Below, piece by piece: positions 8,425-16,505 of a stretch of DNA of 64,000 nt. Position 1 is the stretch's first letter, and every line of letters begins with the position of its first letter. The notes beneath the pieces are model-generated. The model did not search any database, was not told where the DNA came from, and saw only the letters and a list, made by a program, of their open reading frames with translations. The stretch spans positions 186,001 through 250,000 of the forward strand of contig NZ_JAGGLR010000019.1 in the NCBI RefSeq assembly GCF_017874715.1, written 5' to 3'. Made by a program: the position numbers and the translations under genes. The stretch is from Streptomyces iranensis (GTDB lineage: Bacteria; Actinomycetota; Actinomycetes; Streptomycetales; Streptomycetaceae).

Positions 8425-8946
8425 ATGTCCTCCCCACTATCAAAAGTAGTCACCGTCCGCCGTGCCCGGACCAGCGATGTTCGGGCGGTGCGTCGCCTCA
8501 TCGACTCGTACGTGGACGATCGCATCCTGCTCGACAAAGCCACCGTGACGCTTTACGAGGACATCCAGGAGTTCTGGGTCGCCGAGCGCGACGAGGACGC
8601 TGAGCTCATTGGCTGCGGAGCGCTGCACGTCATGTGGGAAGACCTCGCGGAGGTTCGCACTCTCGCCGTCGATCGGACTCTCAAGGGCACCGGTGTAGGG
8701 CATCTGGTGCTTGACAAGCTGCTGCAGACCGCACGCTGGCTGGGCGTGCGGCGCATTTTCTGCCTCACCTTCGAAGTCGACTTCTTCGTCAAGCACGGCT
8801 TCGTGGAGATCGGCGAGACGCCGGTCGACGGCGATGTCTACAGCGAGCTCCTGCGTTCCTATGACGAGGGTGTCGCCGAGTTCCTGGGTCTCGAACGGGT
8901 GAAGCCGAACACCCTTGGCAACAGCCGGATGCTTCTGCAACTGTGA
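8425..8946 (+). CDS. Amino-acid N-acetyltransferase (short N-acetylglutamate synthase type)
   Basis: A single GNAT domain of 173 residues. VRTLAVDRTLKGTGVGHLVLDKLL is the acetyl-CoA-binding A motif (beta4-alpha3) and is followed by LGVRRIFCLTFEVDFFVKHGF. This matches the short GNAT-type N-acetylglutamate synthases that start arginine synthesis in actinobacteria, without the amino-acid kinase domain of classical ArgA. There is no obvious Shine-Dalgarno; GATAGCGT just upstream could be a -10 for a leaderless transcript. Substrate assignment is by similarity only. Confidence 0.82.
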   Translation: MSSPLSKVVTVRRARTSDVRAVRRLIDSYVDDRILLDKATVTLYEDIQEFWVAERDEDAELIGCGALHVMWEDLAEVRTLAVDRTLKGTGVGHLVLDKLLQTARWLGVRRIFCLTFEVDFFVKHGFVEIGETPVDGDVYSELLRSYDEGVAEFLGLERVKPNTLGNSRMLLQL

Positions 8947-9055
8947 TCGCGGGCCCTATGTCCGAATCGCTCCCCTATCACATAGCTCCGGAACATGACC
9001 TTCCATGAGCCTTCCCGCTTGGTGGATCGGTCGAACCCTGGCGAGGGGTTTGTGT

Positions 9056-9099
9056 TTTTCCGGGAAAAGCGGTTTCCTATTCTCTCGTAGTGTAATTAC
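9056..9099. promoter_or_regulatory. AT-rich dyads in the lsr2 promoter region
   Basis: TTTTCC and GGAAAA form a dyad around G 9062, and GTAATTAC at 9092-9099 is a perfect 8-bp palindrome. Both lie in an unusually AT-rich stretch 70-110 bases before lsr2. Lsr2 binds AT-rich DNA, so autoregulation is a reasonable inference. Confidence 0.4.
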
Positions 9100-9167
9100 C
9101 TGGGGGGTGAGTCATCAGCGGCTAACGCCGCGCCCCCGAGCCCCCCGTTTTCCCTGAAAGGAACCCC

Positions 9168-9506
9168 ATGGCACAGAAGGTTCAGGTCCTTCTTGTCGAC
9201 GACCTCGACGGCGGCGAGGCGGACGAGACCGTGACGTTCGCTCTGGACGGCAAGAGCTACGAGATCGACCTCACCACCACCAACGCGGACAAGCTCCGTG
9301 ACGCCCTGGAGCCGTTCACCAAGGGCGGCCGGCGCACCGGTGGCCGGGCCTCCGGCGGCCGGGGCAAGGCGCGCGCGGCGGCGGGTGGTGCCGGTCAGGA
9401 CACCGCGAAGATCCGCGCCTGGGCGAAGGAGAACGGCTACGAGGTCAACGACCGCGGCCGTGTTCCGGCGACCGTCCGTGAGGCGTACGAGAAGGCCAAC
9501 GGCTGA
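9168..9506 (+). CDS. lsr2: Lsr2 nucleoid-associated xenogeneic silencer
   Basis: 112-residue histone-like protein. The N-terminal dimerisation domain starts MAQKVQVLLVDDLDGG. A basic Gly/Arg linker leads to the C-terminal DNA-binding domain IRAWAKENGYEVNDRGRVP, with RGR as the minor-groove AT-hook. AAAGGA at 9157-9162 is the ribosome site. Lsr2 binds AT-rich, often horizontally acquired DNA and represses it, so it is a plausible regulator of the lower-GC island at 54-60 kb in this same window. Next to clpC as in other Streptomyces. Confidence 0.97.
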   Translation: MAQKVQVLLVDDLDGGEADETVTFALDGKSYEIDLTTTNADKLRDALEPFTKGGRRTGGRASGGRGKARAAAGGAGQDTAKIRAWAKENGYEVNDRGRVPATVREAYEKANG

Positions 9507-9511
9507 GCCCG

Positions 9512-10105
9512 TCACCCTTCCCCGGCTCGCCGCTGCCTGGGCAGTGGCAGGGCGCGCACCAACCGGGCTCGGTGGCACTCCGTGGCCGCCGCGCCCACGA
9601 GCCGTACGAGATCGGGGGCGCCCCCATCGCCCCCGAAGCCTGCCCGCGGCAGCGTCGGCTCCACCTCGCCCTTCGCGTCGGGAGGTCGCAGCCATACGGC
9701 GGCCTCCTGCGGGCATCGCTCACCGGGCGCCCCGGCGGCCAGGGACGGTGGCCAGGAGCGGGCGGGGCATGGCGCGGTGATCCGGCCTCCGGCGCCGATC
9801 GCGCCCAGGTCCAGGGTCACACCGCCCCACTCCAGCCAGTCGAGCAGCTCCGGAAGCTCGTCCGCGCTGCCGGCGGCCACCAGGAGCCGCATCCAGGCGC
9901 CCTCCACCGCGACCGGACCGGTCCGCGGTACGCGCCGCAGCATCGCGAAACCGGCCACGGCCGGCAGTTCGATGACGTCGAAGGCCACCCCCGTGAGCAA
10001 TTCGACGGGATCGCTGCCGGCCGTGGGCCAGCCCAGCTCCCGCTCGTACCAGCGTGACCGGGCGGCCGGTGCGGACGGCTCCGCGCCGTGGGCCCTGAGG
10101 ATCAT
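9512..10105 (-). CDS. SCO3374-family protein (primase/polymerase N-terminal-like)
   Basis: 197 residues on the minus strand, converging on lsr2 with a five-base gap. The RWYERELGWPTAG start and the ELLTGVAFDVIELPA segment resemble the N-terminal domain of bifunctional primase-polymerases, and the gene lies in the conserved slot between lsr2 and clpC known as SCO3374 in S. coelicolor. The catalytic acidic residues of active primases are not clearly present, so an enzymatic role is doubtful. Function unknown. Confidence 0.7.
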   Translation of the reverse strand: MILRAHGAEPSAPAARSRWYERELGWPTAGSDPVELLTGVAFDVIELPAVAGFAMLRRVPRTGPVAVEGAWMRLLVAAGSADELPELLDWLEWGGVTLDLGAIGAGGRITAPCPARSWPPSLAAGAPGERCPQEAAVWLRPPDAKGEVEPTLPRAGFGGDGGAPDLVRLVGAAATECHRARLVRALPLPRQRRAGEG

Positions 10106-10155
10106 GCCCAGCAGAACTCCCCGCCCGCCCGCTTGGTTACGCGGGCGGCGGCGTT

Positions 10156-10203
10156 CGTACGTGACGATCTCCGTACGCGCGTACGTGAAGATCTCCGTAC
10201 GCG
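10156..10203. repeat. Two 24-bp direct repeats upstream of the SCO3374-type gene
   Basis: Two adjacent 24-bp units (10156-10179 and 10180-10203) differ at one base. Each starts CGTACGTGA and ends CTCCGTACGCG, so each also contains a CGTACG-flanked dyad. A degenerate third unit follows. They lie 50-100 bases upstream of the minus-strand start at 10105 and may be operator sites. Confidence 0.75.
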
Positions 10204-10279
10204 ATGACGTTCCGTACCGTCCCGTGCGCGCCCCGTGTCCGTAAGGGGTCCTGCAGGGCCGGTGAACGGGCGCAAGGTT

Positions 10280-10293
10280 GTTCGCCCATAGCG
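10280..10293. promoter_or_regulatory. ClgR-type operator of clpC
   Basis: GTTCGC, five bases (CCATA), then GCG matches the GTTCGC-N5-GCG motif reported for ClgR, the Streptomyces activator of ATP-dependent protease genes. It lies 344 bases before the clpC start, in the only region between the divergent genes. Confidence 0.65.
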
Positions 10294-10636
10294 GATGGAA
10301 CCGGCCCCCACGGCATGGAGTATCTGTGCTTGCGGGTAAGACATCCCTAGTGGGGAGGGGCGGTCCGCGTGTCGGGAGGAAGCGGCGTTCGCCATCGGCG
10401 TACTGACGGTGGGCGTAGATGCCTGGCCTGCGGGAACATCGTCTCGCACCATCGGGTTGAAGCAGTTGTCGGCTGTTCGGGCAGGAGGCCAGTGCTGTTT
10501 GCCCCGCGCGAGCGGGGGTGATCCGGACGGTTGTCGGCAGTTGGAATGAGCTGTCCCGGGTTGCGGGACTAGCATGCGGAAGGACAGGGAGGGGATCGTC
10601 CCCGATCTTTCTGACCGCTCTGAGGAGCGATTAACG

Positions 10637-13162
10637 ATGTTCGAGAGGTTCACCGACCGTGCGCGGCGGGTTGTCGTCCTGGCTCAGGAAGAGGCCCGGA
10701 TGCTCAACCACAACTACATCGGCACCGAACACATCCTCCTGGGCCTGATCCACGAGGGTGAGGGTGTCGCCGCTAAGGCCCTGGAGAGCCTCGGGATTTC
10801 GCTCGAGGCGGTCCGCCAGCAGGTGGAGGAGATCATCGGGCAGGGCCAGCAGGCCCCGTCCGGGCACATTCCCTTCACCCCCCGTGCCAAGAAGGTCCTG
10901 GAGCTGTCGCTCCGCGAGGCCCTTCAGCTCGGCCACAACTACATCGGTACGGAGCACATCCTGCTCGGCCTGATCCGCGAGGGCGAGGGTGTCGCCGCCC
11001 AGGTCCTCGTGAAGCTGGGCGCCGATCTGAACCGGGTGCGGCAGCAGGTCATCCAGCTGCTCTCCGGATACCAGGGCAAGGAGGCCGCCACTGCCGGCGG
11101 CCCGGCGGAGGGCACTCCCTCCACCTCGCTCGTCCTGGACCAGTTCGGCCGCAATCTCACCCAGGCCGCCCGCGAATCCAAGCTCGACCCGGTCATCGGG
11201 CGCGAGAAGGAGATCGAGCGGGTCATGCAGGTGCTCTCGCGCCGTACCAAGAACAACCCGGTCCTCATCGGCGAGCCCGGCGTCGGCAAGACGGCGGTCG
11301 TCGAGGGACTGGCCCAGGCCATCGTCAAGGGCGAGGTGCCCGAGACCCTCAAGGACAAGCACCTCTACACCCTGGACCTGGGCGCCCTGGTCGCCGGCTC
11401 CCGCTACCGCGGTGACTTCGAGGAGCGCCTGAAGAAGGTGCTCAAGGAGATCCGCACCCGTGGCGACATCATCCTGTTCATCGACGAGCTCCACACCCTG
11501 GTGGGTGCGGGTGCCGCCGAGGGCGCGATCGATGCCGCGAGCATCCTGAAGCCGATGCTGGCGCGGGGCGAGCTCCAGACCATCGGCGCGACCACGCTCG
11601 ACGAGTACCGCAAGTACCTGGAGAAGGACGCGGCCCTGGAGCGCCGTTTCCAGCCCATCCAGGTCGCCGAGCCGTCGCTGCCGCACACCATCGAGATCCT
11701 CAAGGGCCTGCGGGACCGCTACGAGGCGCACCACCGCGTCTCGATCACGGACTCGGCCCTGGTCGCGGCCGCCACCCTGGCCGACCGCTACATCTCGGAC
11801 CGCTTCCTGCCGGACAAGGCGATCGACCTGATCGACGAGGCCGGTTCCCGGATGCGGATCCGCCGGATGACCGCACCGCCGGACCTGCGCGAATTCGACG
11901 AGAAGATCGCCGATGTGCGCCGGGAGAAGGAGTCCGCGATCGACTCGCAGGACTTCGAGATGGCCGCGGGCCTGCGCGACAAGGAGAAGCAGCTCCTGGC
12001 CGCCAAGGCGAAGCGGGAGAAGGAGTGGAAGGCCGGCGACATGGACGTCGTCGCCGAGGTGGACGAGGAGCTGATCGCCGAGGTTCTGGCCACGGCCACC
12101 GGCATCCCGGTCTTCAAGCTCACCGAGGAGGAGTCCTCCCGGCTGCTGCGCATGGAGGACGAGCTGCACAAGCGCGTCATCGGCCAGAAGGACGCCATCA
12201 AGGCGCTCTCCCAGGCCATCCGGCGCACGCGTGCGGGCCTCAAGGACCCCAAGCGCCCCGGCGGCTCGTTCATCTTCGCGGGCCCGTCCGGTGTCGGTAA
12301 GACCGAGCTCAGCAAGACCCTCGCCGAGTTCCTCTTCGGCGACGAGGACGCGATGATCTCGCTCGACATGTCGGAGTTCAGCGAGAAGCACACCGTCTCG
12401 CGGCTCTTCGGCTCCCCGCCCGGATACGTGGGCTACGAGGAGGGCGGCCAGCTCACCGAGAAGGTGCGCCGCAAGCCGTTCTCCGTGGTCCTCTTCGACG
12501 AGGTCGAGAAGGCCCACCCGGACATCTTCAACTCGCTGCTGCAGATCCTGGAGGACGGTCGGCTGACCGACTCCCAGGGCCGGGTCGTGGACTTCAAGAA
12601 CACGGTGATCATCATGACCACCAACCTCGGCACCCGGGACATCTCCAAGGGCTTCAACCTGGGCTTCGCCGCCCAGGGCGATGTGAAGACCGGCTACGAG
12701 CGGATGAAGAACAAGGTCAACGAGGAGCTGAAGCAGCACTTCCGCCCCGAGTTCCTGAACCGTGTCGACGACACGGTCGTCTTCCACCAGCTCACCGAGG
12801 AAGACATCATCCAGATCGTCGACCTCATGATCACCAAGGTGGACGAGCGGCTCAAGGACCGCGACATGGGCATCGAGCTCAGTGGCGTCGCCAAGAAGCT
12901 GCTCGCCAAGCGGGGCTACGACCCCGTGCTGGGCGCCCGGCCGCTGCGCCGGACGATCCAGCGCGAGATCGAGGACGTGCTGTCGGAGAAGATCCTCTTC
13001 GGCGAGCTGCGTCCGGGCCACATCGTGGTCGTGGACACCGAGGGCGAGGGTGAGGAGAAGAAGTTCACCTTCCGCGGCGAGGAGAAGTCGGCGCTGCCGG
13101 ACACCCCGCCGATCGAGTCCGCGGCCGGTGGCGCGGGCCCGAACCTCAGCAAGGAGGCGTGA
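10637..13162 (+). CDS. clpC: ClpC ATP-dependent unfoldase
   Basis: Hsp100/Clp ATPase that unfolds substrates for ClpP. The duplicated Clp-N repeats (NYIGTEHILLGL occurs twice) occupy residues 1-145. AAA module 1 has Walker A GEPGVGKT at residue 212, the UVR-like segment DFEMAAGLRDKEKQL marks ClpC rather than ClpB, and AAA module 2 has GPSGVGKT at residue 549. GAGGAG lies nine bases before ATG 10637. 841 residues, the normal length. A ClgR-type site is upstream and a strong terminator follows. Confidence 0.98.
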   Translation: MFERFTDRARRVVVLAQEEARMLNHNYIGTEHILLGLIHEGEGVAAKALESLGISLEAVRQQVEEIIGQGQQAPSGHIPFTPRAKKVLELSLREALQLGHNYIGTEHILLGLIREGEGVAAQVLVKLGADLNRVRQQVIQLLSGYQGKEAATAGGPAEGTPSTSLVLDQFGRNLTQAARESKLDPVIGREKEIERVMQVLSRRTKNNPVLIGEPGVGKTAVVEGLAQAIVKGEVPETLKDKHLYTLDLGALVAGSRYRGDFEERLKKVLKEIRTRGDIILFIDELHTLVGAGAAEGAIDAASILKPMLARGELQTIGATTLDEYRKYLEKDAALERRFQPIQVAEPSLPHTIEILKGLRDRYEAHHRVSITDSALVAAATLADRYISDRFLPDKAIDLIDEAGSRMRIRRMTAPPDLREFDEKIADVRREKESAIDSQDFEMAAGLRDKEKQLLAAKAKREKEWKAGDMDVVAEVDEELIAEVLATATGIPVFKLTEEESSRLLRMEDELHKRVIGQKDAIKALSQAIRRTRAGLKDPKRPGGSFIFAGPSGVGKTELSKTLAEFLFGDEDAMISLDMSEFSEKHTVSRLFGSPPGYVGYEEGGQLTEKVRRKPFSVVLFDEVEKAHPDIFNSLLQILEDGRLTDSQGRVVDFKNTVIIMTTNLGTRDISKGFNLGFAAQGDVKTGYERMKNKVNEELKQHFRPEFLNRVDDTVVFHQLTEEDIIQIVDLMITKVDERLKDRDMGIELSGVAKKLLAKRGYDPVLGARPLRRTIQREIEDVLSEKILFGELRPGHIVVVDTEGEGEEKKFTFRGEEKSALPDTPPIESAAGGAGPNLSKEA

Positions 13163-13188
13163 CGCGGAGTCGTCCGTCCGTCGCCTCG

Positions 13189-13230
13189 GGGCCGCCCCGG
13201 ACCGTTTCCCGGTCCGGGGCGGCCCTTTTT
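13189..13230 (+). terminator. 15-bp hairpin plus T-tract after clpC
   Basis: GGGCCGCCCCGGACC pairs exactly with GGTCCGGGGCGGCCC across GTTTCCC and is followed by TTTTT. This is a textbook intrinsic terminator. Confidence 0.95.
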
Positions 13231-13260
13231 GCGCAGCTGCCGCGCGGATGCCGCGCAGGC

Positions 13261-13310
13261 GCGCTCTGTGGGGCCCTGTGAGGGCCTGTGAGGGCCTGTG
13301 AGGCTCTGTG
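13261..13310. repeat. Five 10-bp tandem repeats
   Basis: Five consecutive 10-base units, each ending CTGTG (middle units AGGGCCTGTG), lie between the clpC terminator and the end of the NACHT gene. One unit per helical turn could matter for protein binding, but this may be simple slippage. Confidence 0.8.
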
Positions 13311-13356
13311 ACGCCCCGGGGGGTCGGACCGGCCCACACCCCCTCCGGGGCTCCCC

Positions 13357-15825
13357 TCACGCGCCCGCCACGATGACCTGGACGCCCTCCGGGACCCCGG
13401 TCACCTCCGCGTTGCGGTGGCTCAGCCGCAGGATCTCCAGCCGCGGGAAGACGGCCAGCCAGCTCAGGTCCAGGTCCGCGCCCAGGTCGTAGGCGAGCCA
13501 CAGCTCGGTCAGCCGCTCGGCCACCAGGCCCTCGGTCAGCTGCTCCGGGGTGAACGCCCCGGCTATCTGGACGCAGGGACGGCCGCCGAGCCGGCGCAGC
13601 GCCCGCAGCTCCTCCAGGTCCGACAACGGAAAGTCGAGTTCCCGCTCATCGAGATGGGCGATGATTTCCTCGGCGTAACGGTCGGTGTCATATCGCCGCC
13701 AGGCCCCCGCGAGCTGCGCCCGTACCGCCCAGGAGGCGCGGCCCCGCAGCCGGACCAGATAGTCGATCGCGCGGTCGTCGGCTATCGAGGTGGCGGTGAC
13801 GGCCAGCCGATGGGCTTCCTCATCGGATACCCCGCTGGGATCGGGCAGCATTTCCAGCACGATAGGCCCGATCCAGCCCAGCGCACGGGCCCCTTCCAGC
13901 GAGGTCGGGCGTACCAGATCACGGGTATAGCGATGCACCCGGGAACGCACCTCGGGGTCCAGCTCCGTGGCGTGTTCCAGGCATGCGGCCGCCAGGAGTT
14001 TGCGATGGCGGGCATGGACGGGGCGGGCGTCTTTACGGGCCGCCAGCAGCCCCTCCAGGAGGTAGGCGCATTCATCGGGGCGGGCGAGAGAGACGGACAT
14101 TCTGATCACTTCTTCCCAGTCGTCCAGGTGCGCGTGGTCGATCAGGAAGTCAAAATCGTGCCGTTCGACGACCGCTCTCGCGCTGAGATAGTCCTGGAAC
14201 GTTCGGTGCACGAAATCGACCGAACCGGGTGTGGGCTCGCGCAATAGACCGGTCCGGTTGAGCAGATGTCGGTAGATCTCCTCCGGCCCGCCCTGGCACG
14301 CCGCGTGCGGAATGGCCGGGATGTACCGGCCGAGCGTCTCGAGGGCGGTGGCCCGGTCCATTTCGGACCGGCCGTTGACAAGCATCCAGTGCGCCAGCTT
14401 CTGCAGCAGCTGGATCTTCGGTTCCTGGGGGAGGTCGATTCCATCCGGCGGCAGCATGGCGCGCTCCCGGTCGCGGCGTTCCAGGAGCATGGAAAGGGCC
14501 GCGTCATAGAGGGCTTTCCGGCCGCGTGGCAGATAGCCGCGGCGGTCCCGGTGCAGCGCGCACAGCAGACCGCACATCAGTGGATTGGTGGCCAGCCGCC
14601 CGAGGTCCCGGGTAATCCTTACGGCGTCCAGCAGCGTTTCCTCGTAACCGCTGAGCCGGTCCAGATCGGCCCCGTCGGTGATGTCCTGGCGGGCCGCCGC
14701 ATGCCAGCGCCGGATGAACGCGGTGACGCCCTCGCGGCTGAGCGGGGAGAGTTTCAGCTCGGTGAAGCGCTCCGAGGAGAGCCAGTTCTCCCGTACGGCG
14801 GAGGGGCGCGAGGTGACCAGCCAGACATTTCCCGGATAGCGGGTGGGGAGTTCGCGGAGCGCTTCGCGGAGCCGTTCGCGCTCGTCCTCCGGCGCCTCGT
14901 CCACGCCGTCCACGAGCAGCAGCCCGCGCCCGCGCGAGAGCACCCGTTCGGCCCAGCCCGGCGGCTGTGCGGCGGCGTGCGGATAGCGGACGGCGGACAG
15001 GAAGCCGTCCGGCTCCGGGAAGCCGTCGCGGCGGAACCGGCGCACGGGGAGCACGAACGGCACCCGCCCGCGCAGCCCCTCCAGCGGGGCCGGGAGGTCA
15101 CCGCGCGCCACGGACACCGCGAGCCGCTGCACCAGCGTGGTCTTGCCCGACCCCGCCACGCCCCACAGCAGCACCCGGCTGCGTCCGGCGAGGGCCTGCT
15201 CGGCGGGGGCGCTGGGGCCGCCCCCGTCGGTCTCGGTCTCCAGGCTGAGATATGCGGCGTCCAGCGGCCAGCTGTCGGGGGAGTGGGTCAGATCGATGCC
15301 GTAGATCGTCAGATGGTCGTGGGCGGCCACGATGTCCCGGGCGTAGCGCTCCTCGAACCCGGCGTCCTCGGCGGCCGCGACGAAGGGGGAACGGATGGTG
15401 AGGAAGCGCAGGATGTGCGCGCAGACGGCCTCCCGCAGCGCGGCGTGCGTCCGGGCGTCGGCCGCGTCCAGCCCCTCGTCGGCGTCGGGCGCGCCGACGG
15501 CCAGATGCCGGCCGAAGGCCTCGGGGCCGAGGCGGACGGCCCGCAGGTCGTCCAGGTCGACGGTGCCGAGGGTGTGGAGGGTGCGGGCGAGCGCGTCGGT
15601 CAGCTGGGGCCGCGCCTGATCGGCGATCTGTTCGCCGATTTCGCCACCGATTTCTTTCGCGACGTCTTCGACGAGCGCGGAGGCGATTCGGGGCAGGTCC
15701 CGTTCGGTGAGGGTGCGGTGGTCGCCCTGGAAGGCGACGAGGGAGGCGATGCGGACGGGCCGGTCCACCGGCCCGTCGGCGACGAAGAGTTCCTGGACCA
15801 GTGTGGCTATGGCTGCGGGATCCAT
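13357..15825 (-). CDS. NACHT-domain STAND NTPase with helical N-terminus
   Basis: 822 residues. A helical N-terminal region of about 200 residues without a recognised enzyme motif is followed by the NACHT module: Walker A GVAGSGKTT at 222-230, Walker B LLLVDGVDE at 302-310, then the winged-helix/helical region (TNPLMCGLLCALHRDRRGYLP, FVHRTFQDYLSARAVVE). The C-terminus has helical repeats and a short leucine-rich end (LPRLE-type pattern). ATG 15825 fits the start of conserved structure; an extension to 15939 is low-complexity. Related bacterial NACHT proteins act as NLR-like phage sensors. Stand-alone gene between clpC and an HxlR regulator. Specific function is inferred from family. Confidence 0.85.
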   Translation of the reverse strand: MDPAAIATLVQELFVADGPVDRPVRIASLVAFQGDHRTLTERDLPRIASALVEDVAKEIGGEIGEQIADQARPQLTDALARTLHTLGTVDLDDLRAVRLGPEAFGRHLAVGAPDADEGLDAADARTHAALREAVCAHILRFLTIRSPFVAAAEDAGFEERYARDIVAAHDHLTIYGIDLTHSPDSWPLDAAYLSLETETDGGGPSAPAEQALAGRSRVLLWGVAGSGKTTLVQRLAVSVARGDLPAPLEGLRGRVPFVLPVRRFRRDGFPEPDGFLSAVRYPHAAAQPPGWAERVLSRGRGLLLVDGVDEAPEDERERLREALRELPTRYPGNVWLVTSRPSAVRENWLSSERFTELKLSPLSREGVTAFIRRWHAAARQDITDGADLDRLSGYEETLLDAVRITRDLGRLATNPLMCGLLCALHRDRRGYLPRGRKALYDAALSMLLERRDRERAMLPPDGIDLPQEPKIQLLQKLAHWMLVNGRSEMDRATALETLGRYIPAIPHAACQGGPEEIYRHLLNRTGLLREPTPGSVDFVHRTFQDYLSARAVVERHDFDFLIDHAHLDDWEEVIRMSVSLARPDECAYLLEGLLAARKDARPVHARHRKLLAAACLEHATELDPEVRSRVHRYTRDLVRPTSLEGARALGWIGPIVLEMLPDPSGVSDEEAHRLAVTATSIADDRAIDYLVRLRGRASWAVRAQLAGAWRRYDTDRYAEEIIAHLDERELDFPLSDLEELRALRRLGGRPCVQIAGAFTPEQLTEGLVAERLTELWLAYDLGADLDLSWLAVFPRLEILRLSHRNAEVTGVPEGVQVIVAGA

Positions 15826-16059
15826 GAGGCCCCGTCCCCCCGGTGACTGTTGTTCGCCGTTCAGAAGCCACCAGGGTAGGCACGGTCGGTGCCGGATGGG
15901 TGGGGGTTCGGCGTGGGTTCCGGGGGCGGCCGGTGGCACGGGGCGGGTGCGCGGTGGGGTGGGCGTCGGCTCGCCGGTGCCGCACCTGCTCGGCGTGGTG
16001 CGCCGTGGTGAGCGTGCGTGCCACGCCCCGCGAGCCCAGATCTCAACCCCGGACAGGCC

Positions 16060-16422
16060 CTACGCGCGGCCGACCGGGTTCTCGTCCCGGTGCGGCCGGG
16101 TGTCGCGGTACCAGCGGCCCCAGCTGTCCAGGAGGTCCGTGATCCGTTCCAGGCTGCGGCCCGTGTCGGTGAGCGCGTACTCGACCCGGGGCGGCACTTC
16201 CGCGTGGACCGTACGGCTGATCAGCCCGTCGGCCTCCAACTCGCGCAATTGGCGGGTCAGCATCCGCTGGGTGACCCCGGGCAGGGCACGTCGGAGTTCG
16301 CCGAAGCGGTGGGTGCCGATGAAGAGTTTCCTGATGATGGCGAGCTTCCAACGGCCGCCGAGAACCTCCATGGCGATCTCGACCGCGCACTGATCCTGGA
16401 TCTCACCGGGGTTGCCGCGCAT
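16060..16422 (-). CDS. HxlR-family transcriptional regulator
   Basis: 120-residue winged-helix protein. C12 in the DQCAVE segment, LGGRWKLAIIRKLFIGTHRF, and VTQRMLTRQLRELEADGLI followed by VEYALTDTGRSL are the HxlR (DUF24) pattern. The N-terminal Cys suggests redox or electrophile sensing, as in several family members. It diverges from an MFS exporter across 83 bases, the usual regulator-exporter layout, so it probably controls that exporter. Confidence 0.92.
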   Translation of the reverse strand: MRGNPGEIQDQCAVEIAMEVLGGRWKLAIIRKLFIGTHRFGELRRALPGVTQRMLTRQLRELEADGLISRTVHAEVPPRVEYALTDTGRSLERITDLLDSWGRWYRDTRPHRDENPVGRA

Positions 16423-16431
16423 CCGGCAACG

Positions 16432-16480
16432 GTATCCAGAGTGGTACTACGGCACAAAAAAGACCGTACTTGTGAGCCGT
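16432..16480. promoter_or_regulatory. HxlR/MFS divergent promoter region
   Basis: The 83-base gap is AT-richer than its surroundings. It carries GTACTACGG and CCGTACTTG as an imperfect inverted pair around an A6 run, a candidate site for the HxlR dimer. Confidence 0.45.
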
Positions 16481-16505
16481 TGAGGTACCTGCTGATAGTG
16501 CGGTC

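Larger units (their letters stand above)
10106..10636. other. Intergenic/regulatory region upstream of clpC
   Basis: 531 bases separate two divergent genes. It holds a 24-bp tandem direct repeat near the minus-strand gene, a ClgR-type operator 345 bases before clpC, and a long presumed clpC leader. No protein-coding gene is convincing here. Confidence 0.7.

Noticed and set aside
10631..13501. A 956-codon open frame antisense to clpC
   Set aside because: High GC makes long antisense frames common; its sequence is low-complexity D/L/R-rich with no family resemblance and it fully overlaps clpC.
14266..15846. 526-codon plus-strand frame opposite the first NACHT gene
   Set aside because: Shadow of the NACHT gene; the minus-strand frame has clear Walker motifs.
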